Of a DNA stretch of 64,000 nt, positions 45,580-54,539 are shown piece by piece. The notes below the pieces were generated by a model. That model did no database searches. It was not told the DNA's origin and saw only the letters and a list, made by a program, of their open reading frames with translations. The DNA is from Piscinibacter sp. XHJ-5. GTDB lineage: Bacteria > Pseudomonadota > Gammaproteobacteria > Burkholderiales > Burkholderiaceae_C. The stretch lies in contig NZ_CP123228.1 of assembly GCF_029855045.1 (NCBI RefSeq), positions 2,728,001 to 2,792,000 of the forward strand. The letters run 5' to 3'. The translations under genes and the position numbers were made by a program. Every line of letters starts with the position of its first letter. Position 1 is the stretch's first letter.

Positions 45580-45650
45580 CCCCCACCCATCAAGCGGCTG
45601 CCGCGGATCCGGCTTCGCCGGTCCGCCGGCAGCGCCCCCTCGGGGGGGGT
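45580..45650. repeat. GC-rich hairpin repeat, probable bidirectional terminator
   Basis: Two hairpins stand between converging genes. The first pairs 45604-45613 with 45617-45625 (CGGA-CCGGC / GCCGG-TCCG, loop TTC, one bulged T). The second pairs the C-run at 45635-45639 with the G-run at 45641 onwards (CCCC-TC-GGGG). This combination of a CCGGC-TTC-GCCGG stem with a CCCCTCGGGG stem is a familiar dispersed intergenic element in Burkholderiales genomes. It could stop transcription from the antiporter and the porin genes. Confidence 0.6.
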
Positions 45651-45655
45651 CAACT

Positions 45656-46882
45656 TCACCACCAGGTCTCGAGCTGCAAGCCGACGCTGGTTCCGCTGGT
45701 CTTGCCGTCGCGCAGACCCGCCAAGCCGCCTGCGCCCGCCGCGGCGTCCGCCGCCTGGTTCCAGGACGCGTGTGTCACGAACAGGCGCAGTTCCGGCCGC
45801 GCCCCGAACGCCTCGCCCTTGGACCATGTCGGCGCGATCGTCAGCTTCGTGAGGTTGCGGGCCGGACCGCCCTCCGGCTTGACCCGGTCGATGCCCACCT
45901 CGCCCAACACCTTGAAGTGGCGCGTGAACGCATACGCCACCCGCCCGCCGAGGGAGGTCACCGTCTCCTTGCCCGCATCCGACTCGCGCTGCCCGATCAT
46001 CGCGATCGCCTGGCCGCCGAAGCGAGGCGTGAGCTGGAACTGGTAGCCGTCGACCAGCCGCCAGCGCTTGACGTCCGACCCGGCCGTGAGGTCACCGAAG
46101 TTGCCGTCGAGACCGCCCGAGCCTTGCGCCACCTGGAACCACACATTGTTGTCGCTCGTCTCGCCGAGCTTCTGGTGATGGCGCACGCTGAGGCTCGCGC
46201 CCGCCTTGCCGTTGCTGCCCTCTCCACGGGTCAGGCCGGCCAGCACGTTCAGGGTTCCGCCCGTGTTGACGGGAATGTCGCGCAGCCATGCGTTCAGACG
46301 ATGGCCCGCCGGCGCCGCGTCGCGCGGACCGTTGTGGTAGTAGGCCAGGTCCAGCTTGCCGCCGAGCAGGGGCAGGCTCGCACCTGCGCCATCGCCGTCG
46401 AGCTTCTCGAAGTACGTGTCGACGATGTGCACGTCGGCGCCGCGGTGGAAGCGCTTGCCGATCCAGAAGCTGGCCTCGGGCGCGAACCCGAAGCCGCTGC
46501 CCTCGACGTAGAACTGCGCGGTCTTGTACCTCTGGTCGTGATCACCCGTGCCGTCGAAGACGGTGGGCATGTAGTTCAGCTTCAATCCGGGACCGCCCTG
46601 GTGGTCCTTCGGCGCGACGGTGAACAGGAATTCGCCGTAGAGGTCGCACTCGTTGCCCAGGCGGTACTTGAAGTCGGCGCCGGGCAGCTGGTAGCAGGCG
46701 TGATGGTCGCTGCGACTCGTCAGGCCCGGCCCGGCGCGCAGGTAGCCGCGGCTCTCCAGGCTCACCTTCTCCAGGCCCAGCTTTTCCAGGCTCAGGTCGA
46801 CCGCGCGCACCGGCGCGGCGAGCGCCACGAGGGCGGCGGCGATCACGATCGGCGCGATGTCGAAACGGCGTGCAGCTTGCAT
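45656..46882 (-). CDS. LamB-like carbohydrate porin
   Basis: 408 residues. A signal peptide (IAPIVIAAALVALAAPVRAV) precedes a short coiled segment and then a beta-barrel: SRGYLRAGPGLTSRS, YRLGNECDLYGEFLFTVAPK, FWIGKRFHRGADVHIVDTYF and a terminal LQLETWW ending in aromatic residues, as porins do. The GNECD...E and FWxGKRF elements are typical of maltoporin (LamB) proteins. It begins 12 bases after the stop of the glucose dehydrogenase gene, so the two form an operon: sugar entry plus oxidation. Confidence 0.88.
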   Translation of the reverse strand: MQAARRFDIAPIVIAAALVALAAPVRAVDLSLEKLGLEKVSLESRGYLRAGPGLTSRSDHHACYQLPGADFKYRLGNECDLYGEFLFTVAPKDHQGGPGLKLNYMPTVFDGTGDHDQRYKTAQFYVEGSGFGFAPEASFWIGKRFHRGADVHIVDTYFEKLDGDGAGASLPLLGGKLDLAYYHNGPRDAAPAGHRLNAWLRDIPVNTGGTLNVLAGLTRGEGSNGKAGASLSVRHHQKLGETSDNNVWFQVAQGSGGLDGNFGDLTAGSDVKRWRLVDGYQFQLTPRFGGQAIAMIGQRESDAGKETVTSLGGRVAYAFTRHFKVLGEVGIDRVKPEGGPARNLTKLTIAPTWSKGEAFGARPELRLFVTHASWNQAADAAAGAGGLAGLRDGKTSGTSVGLQLETWW

Positions 46883-46894
46883 CGCAGACCCCCC

Positions 46895-49285
46895 CTATCG
46901 CTGCGCGCCGCGAGGCGCGCTGCCGTCGGGCAGCGCATACGCCACCAGCGAATCGCCCATGCGCGTGCCGAGCGAACCGTGCCCGCCGGCCATGACGACG
47001 ACGTACTGCTTGCCGGTCTTGTCCGAGACATAGCTCATCGGCGTGGCCTGGCCGCCGGCAGGGAGCCTCGCCTCCCACAGCTTGTGGCCCGTTCGCACGT
47101 CGTATGCGCGCAGGTAGCTGTCGAGTGTCGCGCTCATGAAGGCGACACCGCCGCCGGTGACCATGGGGCCCCCGAGACTCGGCACGCCGAGCGGCATCGG
47201 GATCGGCAAGGGCGCGCTGTCGCGCACGGTGCCGTTCTTGCGCGTCCAGACCTTCTGCATCGTCGTGAGGTCGACCGCCGTCATGTAGCCCCACGGCGGC
47301 GCCTGGCACGGGATGCCGAAGGGCGACAGCAATGGATGCAGGTCGACCGCGTACGGCGTGCCGGTCATGGGCTGCAGTCCCTGCTCGGTGCCGCTGCCGC
47401 CCTTGACCTCGATCGTGTCGCGCCGATGCAGCCGCGAGACGAAGGCCATGTAGTTGGGGTTGGCGACGAGCACCTGGCGCAGCGGATCGATCGCGACGCC
47501 GCCCCAGTCGAACACGCCGTAGTTGCCGGGATAGACGATCGACCCCTGCTCGCTGGGCGGCGTGAAGATGCCCTCGTAACGCAAGCCCTTGAACACGATG
47601 CGGCACACCATCTGGTCGATGGGCGACGTGCCCCACATGTCGCGCTCCTCGAGCTTGCGCTCGGGCTTGTACGACAGGGCGGAGAACGGCTGCGTGGGCG
47701 ACGTGTGGTCGCCTTCGGCCGCGCCTTGCGGAACGGGTTGCTCGGGGGCCGGCACGACGAGCGTGCCGTCGCGGCGGTCGAGCACGTACAGGTCGCCGCG
47801 CTTCGTCGACGCGATCAGAGCAGGCACCTTGCCCCGCGGCGTGTCGAGGTCGACCAGGCTCGGCTGGCCACCGATGTCCATGTCCCACAGGTCGTGGTGG
47901 ACCGTCTGGTAGACCCATCGCACGCGGCCCGTCGCCAAGTCCAGCGCCACGATCGCGCTGTTGAAGCGCTCGCCGTCCGGAATGCGGTTGCCGCCCCAGA
48001 TGTCGGGCGTCTGGTTGCCCATCGGCAGGTAGACGAGGCCGAGCGCTTCATCGGCGCTGGCCACGCTCCACATGTTCGGCGAGTTGCGCACGTAGGTGCG
48101 GCCCGGCGGCAGCGGCGCCGTCTCGTCGGGATTGCCGGAGTCCCAGTTCCACAGCAGCTTCCCGCTGTCGATGTCGTAGCCGCGCACGACGCCCGACGGC
48201 TCGTCGGTGGAGTCGTTGTCGGTGACGCTCGCGGCCGCCACGAGGACGCGCGCGGTGACGAGCGGCGGCGAGGTGGGATTGAGCACTCCGAGCGCCACCT
48301 TGCCTTGCCCCACCTTCAGGTCGATGGCGCCCTGCGTGCCGAAGAACGTGCACGGCTGCCCGTTGTCGGCATTGATGGCGACGATGGTCGCATCCGCGGT
48401 CGGCGCGTAGATGCGACGCGGACATGCTGCGGCGGCCGCCGCCCGTGTCGCGTCGGCCGTGGCGCTGCCGGCCACGGTCGCGTCGTGGTAGGCCACGCCG
48501 CGACAGATCATGTGCTGGTATTCCTTCGCCTTGCGGTTGATGTGCGGATCGAAGCGCCAGATCTCGCTGCCGGTATCGGGATCGAGCGCGATCACGACGT
48601 TGTGCGGCGTGCACATGTAGAGCTTTCCGTTGGCCTTCAGCGGCGTGACTTCGTTGGCGATCTCGCCGGGGTCGTCGGGTCCCTTGAAGTCACCGGTGTG
48701 GAAGGTCCATGCGAGCTTCAGGTCCTTCACGTTGGCCGGCGTGATCTGGTCCGCGGCCGTGTAGCGAGTGCCGGCGGCCGAGCCGCCGTAGGCGGGCCAG
48801 TCCTTCGATGGCGACGACACGGCGGCGTCGGCACGGGCGGGCAGGGCGCCGTCGAGCGTGTCGTAGTCCTTGGACAGGGAGAACAGGCCAACCAGCGCGC
48901 TCGCGGCGAGCGCTCCCCACAGGAACTTGCCGCCGTGCGGCCCGGCCGCGCCCAGGCGGCGACGGACGGTCGGCATCAGCAGCCACGCGGCGAGCCCGAA
49001 CCACACGTCGATGCGCGGCAGCAGTTGCCACCAGTCGAACTGCACTTCCCACACGGACCACGCGACCGTGCCGAGGAGCAGCGCGGCCGCCACCTGCAGT
49101 GCGGCGGCACGCCCGCGCCAGACCAGCCCGGCGCACAGAAGCAGGCCGATGCCCGCGATCAGGTAGTAGGCGGAGCCGTCGCGCCAAAGCAGCACGGCGC
49201 CGCCCGCGCAGAAAACCAGCGCCAGCAAGGCATAGAGCACGCCGGTCGCGGCGAGCACGAAGGGGGGACGGGTCGACGAGGACAT
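46895..49285 (-). CDS. gcd: Membrane-bound PQQ-dependent glucose dehydrogenase
   Basis: 796 residues from ATG 49285, the normal length. Five N-terminal membrane helices (about 8-130) are followed by the PQQ propeller. Recognisable segments are DWPAYGGSAAGTRYTAADQI, TPHNVVIALDPDTGSEIWRF, AASVTDNDSTDEPSGVVRGY (with the catalytic Asp region), YLPMGNQTPDIWGGNRIPD, QTVHHDLWDMDIGGQPSLVD and PNYMAFVSRLHRRD. It oxidises glucose to glucono-lactone on the periplasmic face and reduces ubiquinone. It is divergent from the pqq operon across a 260-base region. A paired porin follows. Confidence 0.97.
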   Translation of the reverse strand: MSSSTRPPFVLAATGVLYALLALVFCAGGAVLLWRDGSAYYLIAGIGLLLCAGLVWRGRAAALQVAAALLLGTVAWSVWEVQFDWWQLLPRIDVWFGLAAWLLMPTVRRRLGAAGPHGGKFLWGALAASALVGLFSLSKDYDTLDGALPARADAAVSSPSKDWPAYGGSAAGTRYTAADQITPANVKDLKLAWTFHTGDFKGPDDPGEIANEVTPLKANGKLYMCTPHNVVIALDPDTGSEIWRFDPHINRKAKEYQHMICRGVAYHDATVAGSATADATRAAAAAACPRRIYAPTADATIVAINADNGQPCTFFGTQGAIDLKVGQGKVALGVLNPTSPPLVTARVLVAAASVTDNDSTDEPSGVVRGYDIDSGKLLWNWDSGNPDETAPLPPGRTYVRNSPNMWSVASADEALGLVYLPMGNQTPDIWGGNRIPDGERFNSAIVALDLATGRVRWVYQTVHHDLWDMDIGGQPSLVDLDTPRGKVPALIASTKRGDLYVLDRRDGTLVVPAPEQPVPQGAAEGDHTSPTQPFSALSYKPERKLEERDMWGTSPIDQMVCRIVFKGLRYEGIFTPPSEQGSIVYPGNYGVFDWGGVAIDPLRQVLVANPNYMAFVSRLHRRDTIEVKGGSGTEQGLQPMTGTPYAVDLHPLLSPFGIPCQAPPWGYMTAVDLTTMQKVWTRKNGTVRDSAPLPIPMPLGVPSLGGPMVTGGGVAFMSATLDSYLRAYDVRTGHKLWEARLPAGGQATPMSYVSDKTGKQYVVVMAGGHGSLGTRMGDSLVAYALPDGSAPRGAQR

Positions 49286-49545
49286 GGTGGTACGGGGCTC
49301 GAGGCCGGGATTTACATGCTGGCCAGTGTGTTGCCCTTGCCCTGCCAAGTAATCGCTCCTTGTATGCGCCGCAGCTCCATCCGAAGGCGCAGGTGGCGCC
49401 CTATATGGAAAGAATGGGTTTGTCTCCCGCTTGCGCGACATCTGCCCTGCGATAGAGCCCTCGCGCCACTTCGAGTCGAGGACGCATCGCGCCGTCCCAC
49501 GAAGAATGCCGACATCACCCAGGAGCCACTTCCATCGCCACCGTC

Positions 49546-50490
49546 ATGCACGCTCTCGTACTCGGCTCTGCCGCCGGTGGCGGCTTCCCGCAGTGGAACT
49601 GCAACTGCACGTTGTGCGCGCGTGCCCGGCGCGGCGATGAGTCGCTCTCGACACGCACGCAGAGCTCCGTGGCCGTGTCCGACGACGGGCTGAGCTGGAT
49701 CCTCCTCAACGCATCGCCCGACATCGCGCAGCAGGTCCACGACAACCCGCAATTGCACCCGCGCGGCGGCGGACGGGACACGCCGATCCGCGCGGTCATC
49801 CTGCTGGACGCGCACCTCGACCATGTCGCCGGGCTGCTGTCCCTCCGCGAAGGTCCGCCCCTCCACCTCTACTGCACGCCCGCGGTGATGGACGACCTCA
49901 CCCACGTCCTTCGCATCGTTCCCGTGCTGCGCAGCTATTGCGATGTGCAGTGGCACCCGATCCCGGTCGGCGACGGGCAGACCGACGCGACGTTCGCGGT
50001 CGCGGGCTGCGTCGACCTCTGCTTCCACGCCATCGCGCTGGAGGGCAAGGCGCCGCCATACTCCCCGCGCCGCGCCGCGCGCGGCACCGGCGACACCATT
50101 GCGCTGGACGTCGTGGATCGGCGCAGCGGCAGGCGCCTGTTCTATGCGCCCGGCCTGGCCCGGGTCGGACCGCGCGAGCTCGGCTGGATGCGCGCGGCCG
50201 ATTGCGTGCTGGCCGACGGCACGTTCTGGTGCGAGGAGGAGATGCCGGAGGCCGGCCTGTCCCGCAAGACCGCGCGCGACATGGGCCACCTGCCGCAACG
50301 CGACCGACTGATCGATGGCGCGCTGCAGCGCGGAATGATGACTGTGCTGGCCGGGCTGCCGGCCAGGCACAAGCTGCTCGTGCACATCAACAACACCAAC
50401 CCGATCCTCGACCCGGACAGCCCCGAGCGACGCGAGCTCGAGCGTCACGGCATCGAGGTGGCGCACGACGGCATGGAGATCGTGCTGTAG
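49546..50490 (+). CDS. pqqB: PQQ biosynthesis protein PqqB
   Basis: 314 residues. The N-terminus [20 protein letters not shown] is diagnostic of PqqB, with the zinc-ligand cysteines in the NCNCTLC segment. A metallo-beta-lactamase fold follows ([20 protein letters not shown], and [15 protein letters not shown] near the end). PqqB is thought to hydroxylate the excised Tyr intermediate during PQQ assembly. It stands first in this operon, before pqqA, which is not the usual order. A good ribosome site close to the ATG is lacking (AGGAG is 22 bases away). Confidence 0.95.
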   Translation: MHALVLGSAAGGGFPQWNCNCTLCARARRGDESLSTRTQSSVAVSDDGLSWILLNASPDIAQQVHDNPQLHPRGGGRDTPIRAVILLDAHLDHVAGLLSLREGPPLHLYCTPAVMDDLTHVLRIVPVLRSYCDVQWHPIPVGDGQTDATFAVAGCVDLCFHAIALEGKAPPYSPRRAARGTGDTIALDVVDRRSGRRLFYAPGLARVGPRELGWMRAADCVLADGTFWCEEEMPEAGLSRKTARDMGHLPQRDRLIDGALQRGMMTVLAGLPARHKLLVHINNTNPILDPDSPERRELERHGIEVAHDGMEIVL

Positions 50491-50559
50491 CGGCGCCGCA
50501 GTTTCCCCTCCCGCCCGAGCGATCGGGCTTTCTACCACCCTCCCACAGGAGTCATCACC

Positions 50560-50634
50560 ATGAACTGGATCAAACCCCGCTACGAAGACATGCGCTACGG
50601 CTTCGAGATCACCATGTACATCTCGGCCCGATGA
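50560..50634 (+). CDS. pqqA: PQQ precursor peptide PqqA
   Basis: A 24-residue peptide with AGGAG 9 bases ahead of ATG 50560. It begins [15 protein letters not shown] and continues EITMYISAR. Glu16 and Tyr20 sit in the E-x3-Y arrangement that PqqE and PqqD use to crosslink and build PQQ; the surrounding FEITMY matches known PqqA peptides. The TGA stop overlaps the pqqC start. It lies between pqqB and pqqC rather than at the operon head, and is easily missed because of its size. Confidence 0.93.
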   Translation: MNWIKPRYEDMRYGFEITMYISAR

Positions 50635-51353
50635 TGCAAGCGCAGGCGCCCTGGCCGGCTCCCGAGTTCGAGGCGCGCCTGCGCCACCTCGAGGCCGGCT
50701 ATCACACGCACCATGCATTCAACCGGCGGCTGAACGGCGGCGATCTGCAGCCGTTCCAGCTGCGCGGCTGGGTGGCCAACCGCTACTACTACCAGCGCTG
50801 CCTGCCGCTCAAGGACGCAGCCATCCTGTCCAACTGCGACGATCGCGCCGCGCGCCGGCAGTGGATCCAGCGCATCCTCGACCACGACGGCCGCGACGAC
50901 GAGGCCGGCGGCATCGAGGCCTGGACCGAGCTCGGCGTTGCGGTGGGACTGTCCCGCGCCGACCTCGAATCGCAACGCCATGTCCAACCGGGCGTGCGCT
51001 TTGCCGTCGACGCCTACTTGAGCTTCGCGCGGCGCGTGCCGTGGCAGGAAGCGGCGATCTCTTCTCTCACCGAGATGTTCGCGCCGCGCATCCACGCCGA
51101 CCGCCTCGCCGGCTGGCCGGCGCACTATCCCTGGATCGAGCCGCGGGGGTTTGCGTACTTTCGCAGCCGCATCGCGCTCGCCGAGCGCGACGTGCAGCAC
51201 GGCCTCGCGGTGGCGCACGCCTGGTGCTCCACGCGCGAGCGACAGGAGCGCGCGATCGACATCCTGCAGTTCAAGCTCGACATCCTGTGGTCCATGCTCG
51301 ACGCGGTCGAGCGTGCCTACCCTGACGATCTCGCCGAGGACCTGCGGCCATGA
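50631..51353 (+). CDS. pqqC: Pyrroloquinoline-quinone synthase PqqC
   Basis: 240 residues from ATG 50631 (a second ATG follows at once). Signature segments are [57 protein letters not shown] and [20 protein letters not shown]. PqqC catalyses the final cofactor-free eight-electron oxidation and ring closure. The start overlaps the pqqA stop; its end overlaps the pqqD start. Confidence 0.96.
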   Translation: MMQAQAPWPAPEFEARLRHLEAGYHTHHAFNRRLNGGDLQPFQLRGWVANRYYYQRCLPLKDAAILSNCDDRAARRQWIQRILDHDGRDDEAGGIEAWTELGVAVGLSRADLESQRHVQPGVRFAVDAYLSFARRVPWQEAAISSLTEMFAPRIHADRLAGWPAHYPWIEPRGFAYFRSRIALAERDVQHGLAVAHAWCSTRERQERAIDILQFKLDILWSMLDAVERAYPDDLAEDLRP

Positions 51354-51610
51354 TGCAAGTTGTTCCGAAGCTGTCCCCGATGCATCGCCTGCAATACGAG
51401 GCGGTGCAGGCGCGCTGGGTGCTGCTGTACCCCGAAGGCATGGTGCGGCTCAACAGTGCCGCCGGCGATGTCCTGCGTCGCATTGACGGAGCGCGGACGG
51501 TCCAGGCGGTCGTCGACGACCTGCGGCGCGCCTACCCGGATGCCGACCTCCGCGACGACGTGCTGCAGTTCCTGCGTGAAGCGCAAGAGCGAGGCTGGCT
51601 TGTCTACTGA
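51350..51610 (+). CDS. pqqD: PqqA-binding chaperone PqqD
   Basis: 86 residues, a RiPP recognition element. [20 protein letters not shown] and [20 protein letters not shown] are standard PqqD sequence, followed by the winged-helix part ([20 protein letters not shown]). It presents PqqA to the radical-SAM enzyme PqqE. Overlaps pqqC by 4 and pqqE by about 11 bases. Confidence 0.94.
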   Translation: MMQVVPKLSPMHRLQYEAVQARWVLLYPEGMVRLNSAAGDVLRRIDGARTVQAVVDDLRRAYPDADLRDDVLQFLREAQERGWLVY

Positions 51611-52769
51611 CCTGGCCGCAGGCGGCCCGCTGTGGCTGCTTGCCGAGCTGACCTATCGCTGCCCGCTGCACTGCGTGTTCTGCTCGAACCCGCTGGACTA
51701 CGCGCAGCACCGCGACGAGCTCACGACCGACGACTGGATGCGCGTGCTGCATGACGCGCGCGCGCTCGGTGCGGTGCAGCTCGGCTTCTCGGGCGGCGAG
51801 CCGCTGCTGCGCGAGGACCTCGAAGTGCTCGTGGAGGAGGCGCACCGCCTCGGCTACTACACCAACCTCATCACCTCCGGCATCGGCCTGACCGACGCGC
51901 GGGCGGCGGCGCTGAAGGCAGCCGGACTCGACCACGTGCAGCTGTCGTTCCAGGACTCGACACGCGAGCTCAACGATTTCCTGTCGTCCACGCGCACGTT
52001 CGATCTCAAGTCGAAAGTGGCCGCCACGATCAAGCGGCACGGCTACCCGATGGTGCTGAACTGCGTGCTGCACCGCTACAACCTGCCGCACGTGGGCCGC
52101 ATCATCGAGATGGCCGAGGCCATGGGGGCCGACGTGCTCGAACTGGCGAACACCCAGTACTACGGATGGGCGTGGCTCAACCGCGCGGCGCTGATGCCCG
52201 GACGCGAGGCCCTCGCCGCGGCCGAGCGCGAGGTCGAGCGGCATCGCGCCCGCCTGGGCAGCCGCTTGAAGATCCTCTGGGTCTCGCCCGACTACGCGGA
52301 TGCCCGGCCGAAGGCGTGCATGGCCGGTTGGGGCTCGGTGTTCATGGTGGTCGCACCCGACGGCCTGGCCCTGCCGTGCCACAGCGCGCGCATGCTGCCG
52401 GGGCTGGACTTTCCGAACGTGCGCTCGCAGAGCATCGCCGCCATCTGGCGGGACAGCGACGCCTTCAACCGCTACCGCGGCACGGCATGGATGAACGAGA
52501 CCTGCCGCAGTTGCGAGCAGCGCGACAGCGATCATGCGGGCTGCCGGTGCCAGGCGTACCTCGTGACGGGAGACGCCGCATTGACCGATCCGGTCTGCCC
52601 GGACAGCCCGCACCGACCGCTGATCGACGCGATGCTCGCGCAAGGCGCGGGCGCCGTGGTCCATCCCGTGCAGTTCATGCCACGGTCCCGTCAAGACGCC
52701 GGCCTGAGGTTTCGCAACGACGAGAACTCGCGGCACTTCGGCGCGCGAGGCGCGGGCAAGCCTGAATGA
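51600..52769 (+). CDS. pqqE: Radical SAM PqqA crosslinking enzyme PqqE
   Basis: 389 residues. I start at TTG 51600 ([20 protein letters not shown]) because known PqqE proteins begin here; GTG 51576 is an alternative. The radical-SAM cluster CPLHCVFC is at residues 22-29, FSGGEPLLR lies near 65, and the SPASM region carries further Cys ligands (LPCHSARMLPG, CRSCEQRDSDHAGCRC, DPVCPDSPHR). It forms the Glu-Tyr carbon bond in PqqA. The operon ends here; no pqqF protease gene is present. Confidence 0.95.
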   Translation: MSTDLAAGGPLWLLAELTYRCPLHCVFCSNPLDYAQHRDELTTDDWMRVLHDARALGAVQLGFSGGEPLLREDLEVLVEEAHRLGYYTNLITSGIGLTDARAAALKAAGLDHVQLSFQDSTRELNDFLSSTRTFDLKSKVAATIKRHGYPMVLNCVLHRYNLPHVGRIIEMAEAMGADVLELANTQYYGWAWLNRAALMPGREALAAAEREVERHRARLGSRLKILWVSPDYADARPKACMAGWGSVFMVVAPDGLALPCHSARMLPGLDFPNVRSQSIAAIWRDSDAFNRYRGTAWMNETCRSCEQRDSDHAGCRCQAYLVTGDAALTDPVCPDSPHRPLIDAMLAQGAGAVVHPVQFMPRSRQDAGLRFRNDENSRHFGARGAGKPE

Positions 52770-52785
52770 TTGCCGCGGTCAGCGG

Positions 52786-52950
52786 ATGGCGAGATACGAG
52801 GCCATGGGGCCTTCCGGGATCGTGGCTCTGCTCGCCGGCTGGATGACCACCGAGGTGGGCAGGCAACCGTGGACGGTGTACGGAGTTCTGCGCACGGCGG
52901 ATCCGGTCTCGGCCGTCAGCGCACAGCAGGCGGGTGTGTCCCTGCTGGCG
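52786..52950 (+). pseudogene. Fragment of cytochrome bd oxidase subunit I (cydA/cioA)
   Basis: An open stretch reads [19 protein letters not shown] and then [20 protein letters not shown]. The string [17 protein letters not shown] is one of the most conserved parts of the second half of CydA/CioA. There is no coding sequence for the rest of the protein before or after: similarity ends near 52950, and unrelated sequence leads to the hydrolase gene. About 50 of some 450-520 residues survive. It marks the loss of a bd-type oxidase at the end of the pqq operon. Confidence 0.72.
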
Positions 52951-53123
52951 GCATCCGCAGATCGAGCAGCAGACGTGCTGGGGGCGCCGCATCGTTGCTC
53001 GAGCACAGGCCCTTGCCAACGGAGCCCGACATTCGGACCACGCAGCCGTCCTTCCAACGGGAGACGACGCGATGTCCACGAGCACCTACAGTGACCTTGC
53101 CCCTCACTGCTGCCGTACCAGCC

Positions 53124-54137
53124 ATGAAAAGTCTTAGCCCCGTGGAGCGCGTATCCACGCCAACTCGGCCTGCTTTCCCTGAAATGACGCGCCGTCAATT
53201 GTTGGTCGTCGGGGTGGGCGCTGCAGCAACAGCAGCTTTGCCCTTCGCAGGCTCCGCTGCTTCTACCGCGCCGGACGGCGCAGAAATCTCGCAAGGAAAT
53301 CCACCCATGAGCCATGTCACCACCAAGGACGGTGTCCAGATCTTCTACAAGGACTGGGGTCCCGCCAATGCGATTCCGATCGTCTTCTCGCACGGGTGGC
53401 CGCTGAGCTCCGACGATTGGGACGCGCAGATGATGTTCTTCCTCTCCAAGGGCTATCGCGTCGTTGCGCACGACCGGCGAGGTCATGGGCGCTCGTCGCA
53501 GGTCTGGAACGGACATGACATGGATCACTACGCCGACGACCTCGCCGCTGTCGTCCACCATCTCGACCTCAAGGGTGCGATCCACGTGGGCCATTCCACC
53601 GGCGGCGGTGAAGTCGTGCGCTATCTGGTGCGCCACGGCGAGAAGAGGGTCTCGAAGGCGTGCCTCATCGCCGCGGTGCCGCCCCTCATGGTCAAGACCG
53701 CATCCAATCCAGGCGGCCTGCCGAAGGACGTGTTCGATGGCCTGCAACTGCAGACGGCCACGAACCGAGCGCAGTTCTTCCGCGACCTCCCCGCGGGGCC
53801 GTTCTACGGCTTCAATCGGCCGGGCGTCAAGCCGCAGGAAGGCATCATCCAGAACTGGTGGCGCCAGGGGATGATGGGCAGCGCCAAGGCGCACTACGAC
53901 GGCATCGTCGCGTTCTCTCAGACCGACTTCACCGACGACCTGAAGAAGATCGGCGTGCCGGTGCTCGTGATGCACGGCGACGATGACCAGATCGTCCCCT
54001 ACGCCGACTCCGGGCCGCTGTCCGCCAAGCTCCTGAAGAACGGCACGCTGAAGACCTACAAGGGCTTCCCGCACGGCATGCCGACGACGCAGGCGGAGGT
54101 CATCAACACCGACCTGCTGGCCTTCATCAAGGCCTGA
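53124..54137 (+). CDS. Tat-exported alpha/beta hydrolase, chloroperoxidase-like
   Basis: 337 residues from ATG 53124. A twin-arginine leader ([20 protein letters not shown]) precedes the enzyme. The core is a cofactor-free haloperoxidase-type hydrolase: [39 protein letters not shown], nucleophile elbow [20 protein letters not shown] and the catalytic His in [11 protein letters not shown] second start at 53307 (MSHVTTKDG) has AAGGAA 8 bases upstream and would give a 276-residue cytosolic enzyme of normal family length. Both forms may be made. Next to it, in convergence, lies a P460 gene. Confidence 0.9.
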   Translation: MKSLSPVERVSTPTRPAFPEMTRRQLLVVGVGAAATAALPFAGSAASTAPDGAEISQGNPPMSHVTTKDGVQIFYKDWGPANAIPIVFSHGWPLSSDDWDAQMMFFLSKGYRVVAHDRRGHGRSSQVWNGHDMDHYADDLAAVVHHLDLKGAIHVGHSTGGGEVVRYLVRHGEKRVSKACLIAAVPPLMVKTASNPGGLPKDVFDGLQLQTATNRAQFFRDLPAGPFYGFNRPGVKPQEGIIQNWWRQGMMGSAKAHYDGIVAFSQTDFTDDLKKIGVPVLVMHGDDDQIVPYADSGPLSAKLLKNGTLKTYKGFPHGMPTTQAEVINTDLLAFIKA

Positions 54138-54357
54138 TTGCGCTGGATCGGGCGAGCCACGTGCATGCCCATCGATCACGCAAGGCCGGCTTCTCGACAC
54201 CCGATACCGGCTCGTCAACACGTGGCGCCGAGCCCCACCGCGGCCGCCCCCTCGCCGGCGCGCCGCCGCGCCGCAGCGTGAACCCGGAGGTGCCGGGTAT
54301 TCAATCGGTTGAGCGACCCGGCGTGCGTGCTGCCGGACAGTGCAAGGATCTTGATGG

Positions 54358-54531
54358 TCACGGTGCAATCTCCGCGGGCGGAGCCTTGTATTCAATCCTT
54401 CCCTCGGGCAGGAAGTACGTCATCAGCGCCCGCCCTTTCACGCTCGGAAAGTGCTCGCTCATCGGAGGGAACACCTTCCAGCCGGCGCCATGACCGCAGA
54501 ACTGACCATCCGGCTCGAGCGGGATGATCAT
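54358..54531 (-). CDS. Small hypothetical protein downstream of P460
   Basis: 57 residues from ATG 54531, 8 bases past the P460 stop, so co-transcription is likely. It reads MIIPLEPDGQFCGHGAGWKV and later GRALMTYFLPEGRIEYKAPP. It has no signal peptide. The single Cys and two His residues might bind a ligand. No family recognised; a degraded fragment is also possible. Confidence 0.4.
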   Translation of the reverse strand: MIIPLEPDGQFCGHGAGWKVFPPMSEHFPSVKGRALMTYFLPEGRIEYKAPPAEIAP

Positions 54532-54539
54532 GCGAGCCC

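Noticed and set aside
49405..49455. Short frame MERMGLSPACATSALR upstream of pqqB as a second pqqA
   Set aside because: It lacks the Glu-x3-Tyr arrangement and a ribosome site, so it cannot serve as a PQQ precursor.
45770..49693. A 1307-codon plus-strand frame
   Set aside because: It is the antisense shadow of the porin and gcd genes; its translation is His/Arg/Val-rich without domains. Long antisense frames are common in GC-rich DNA.
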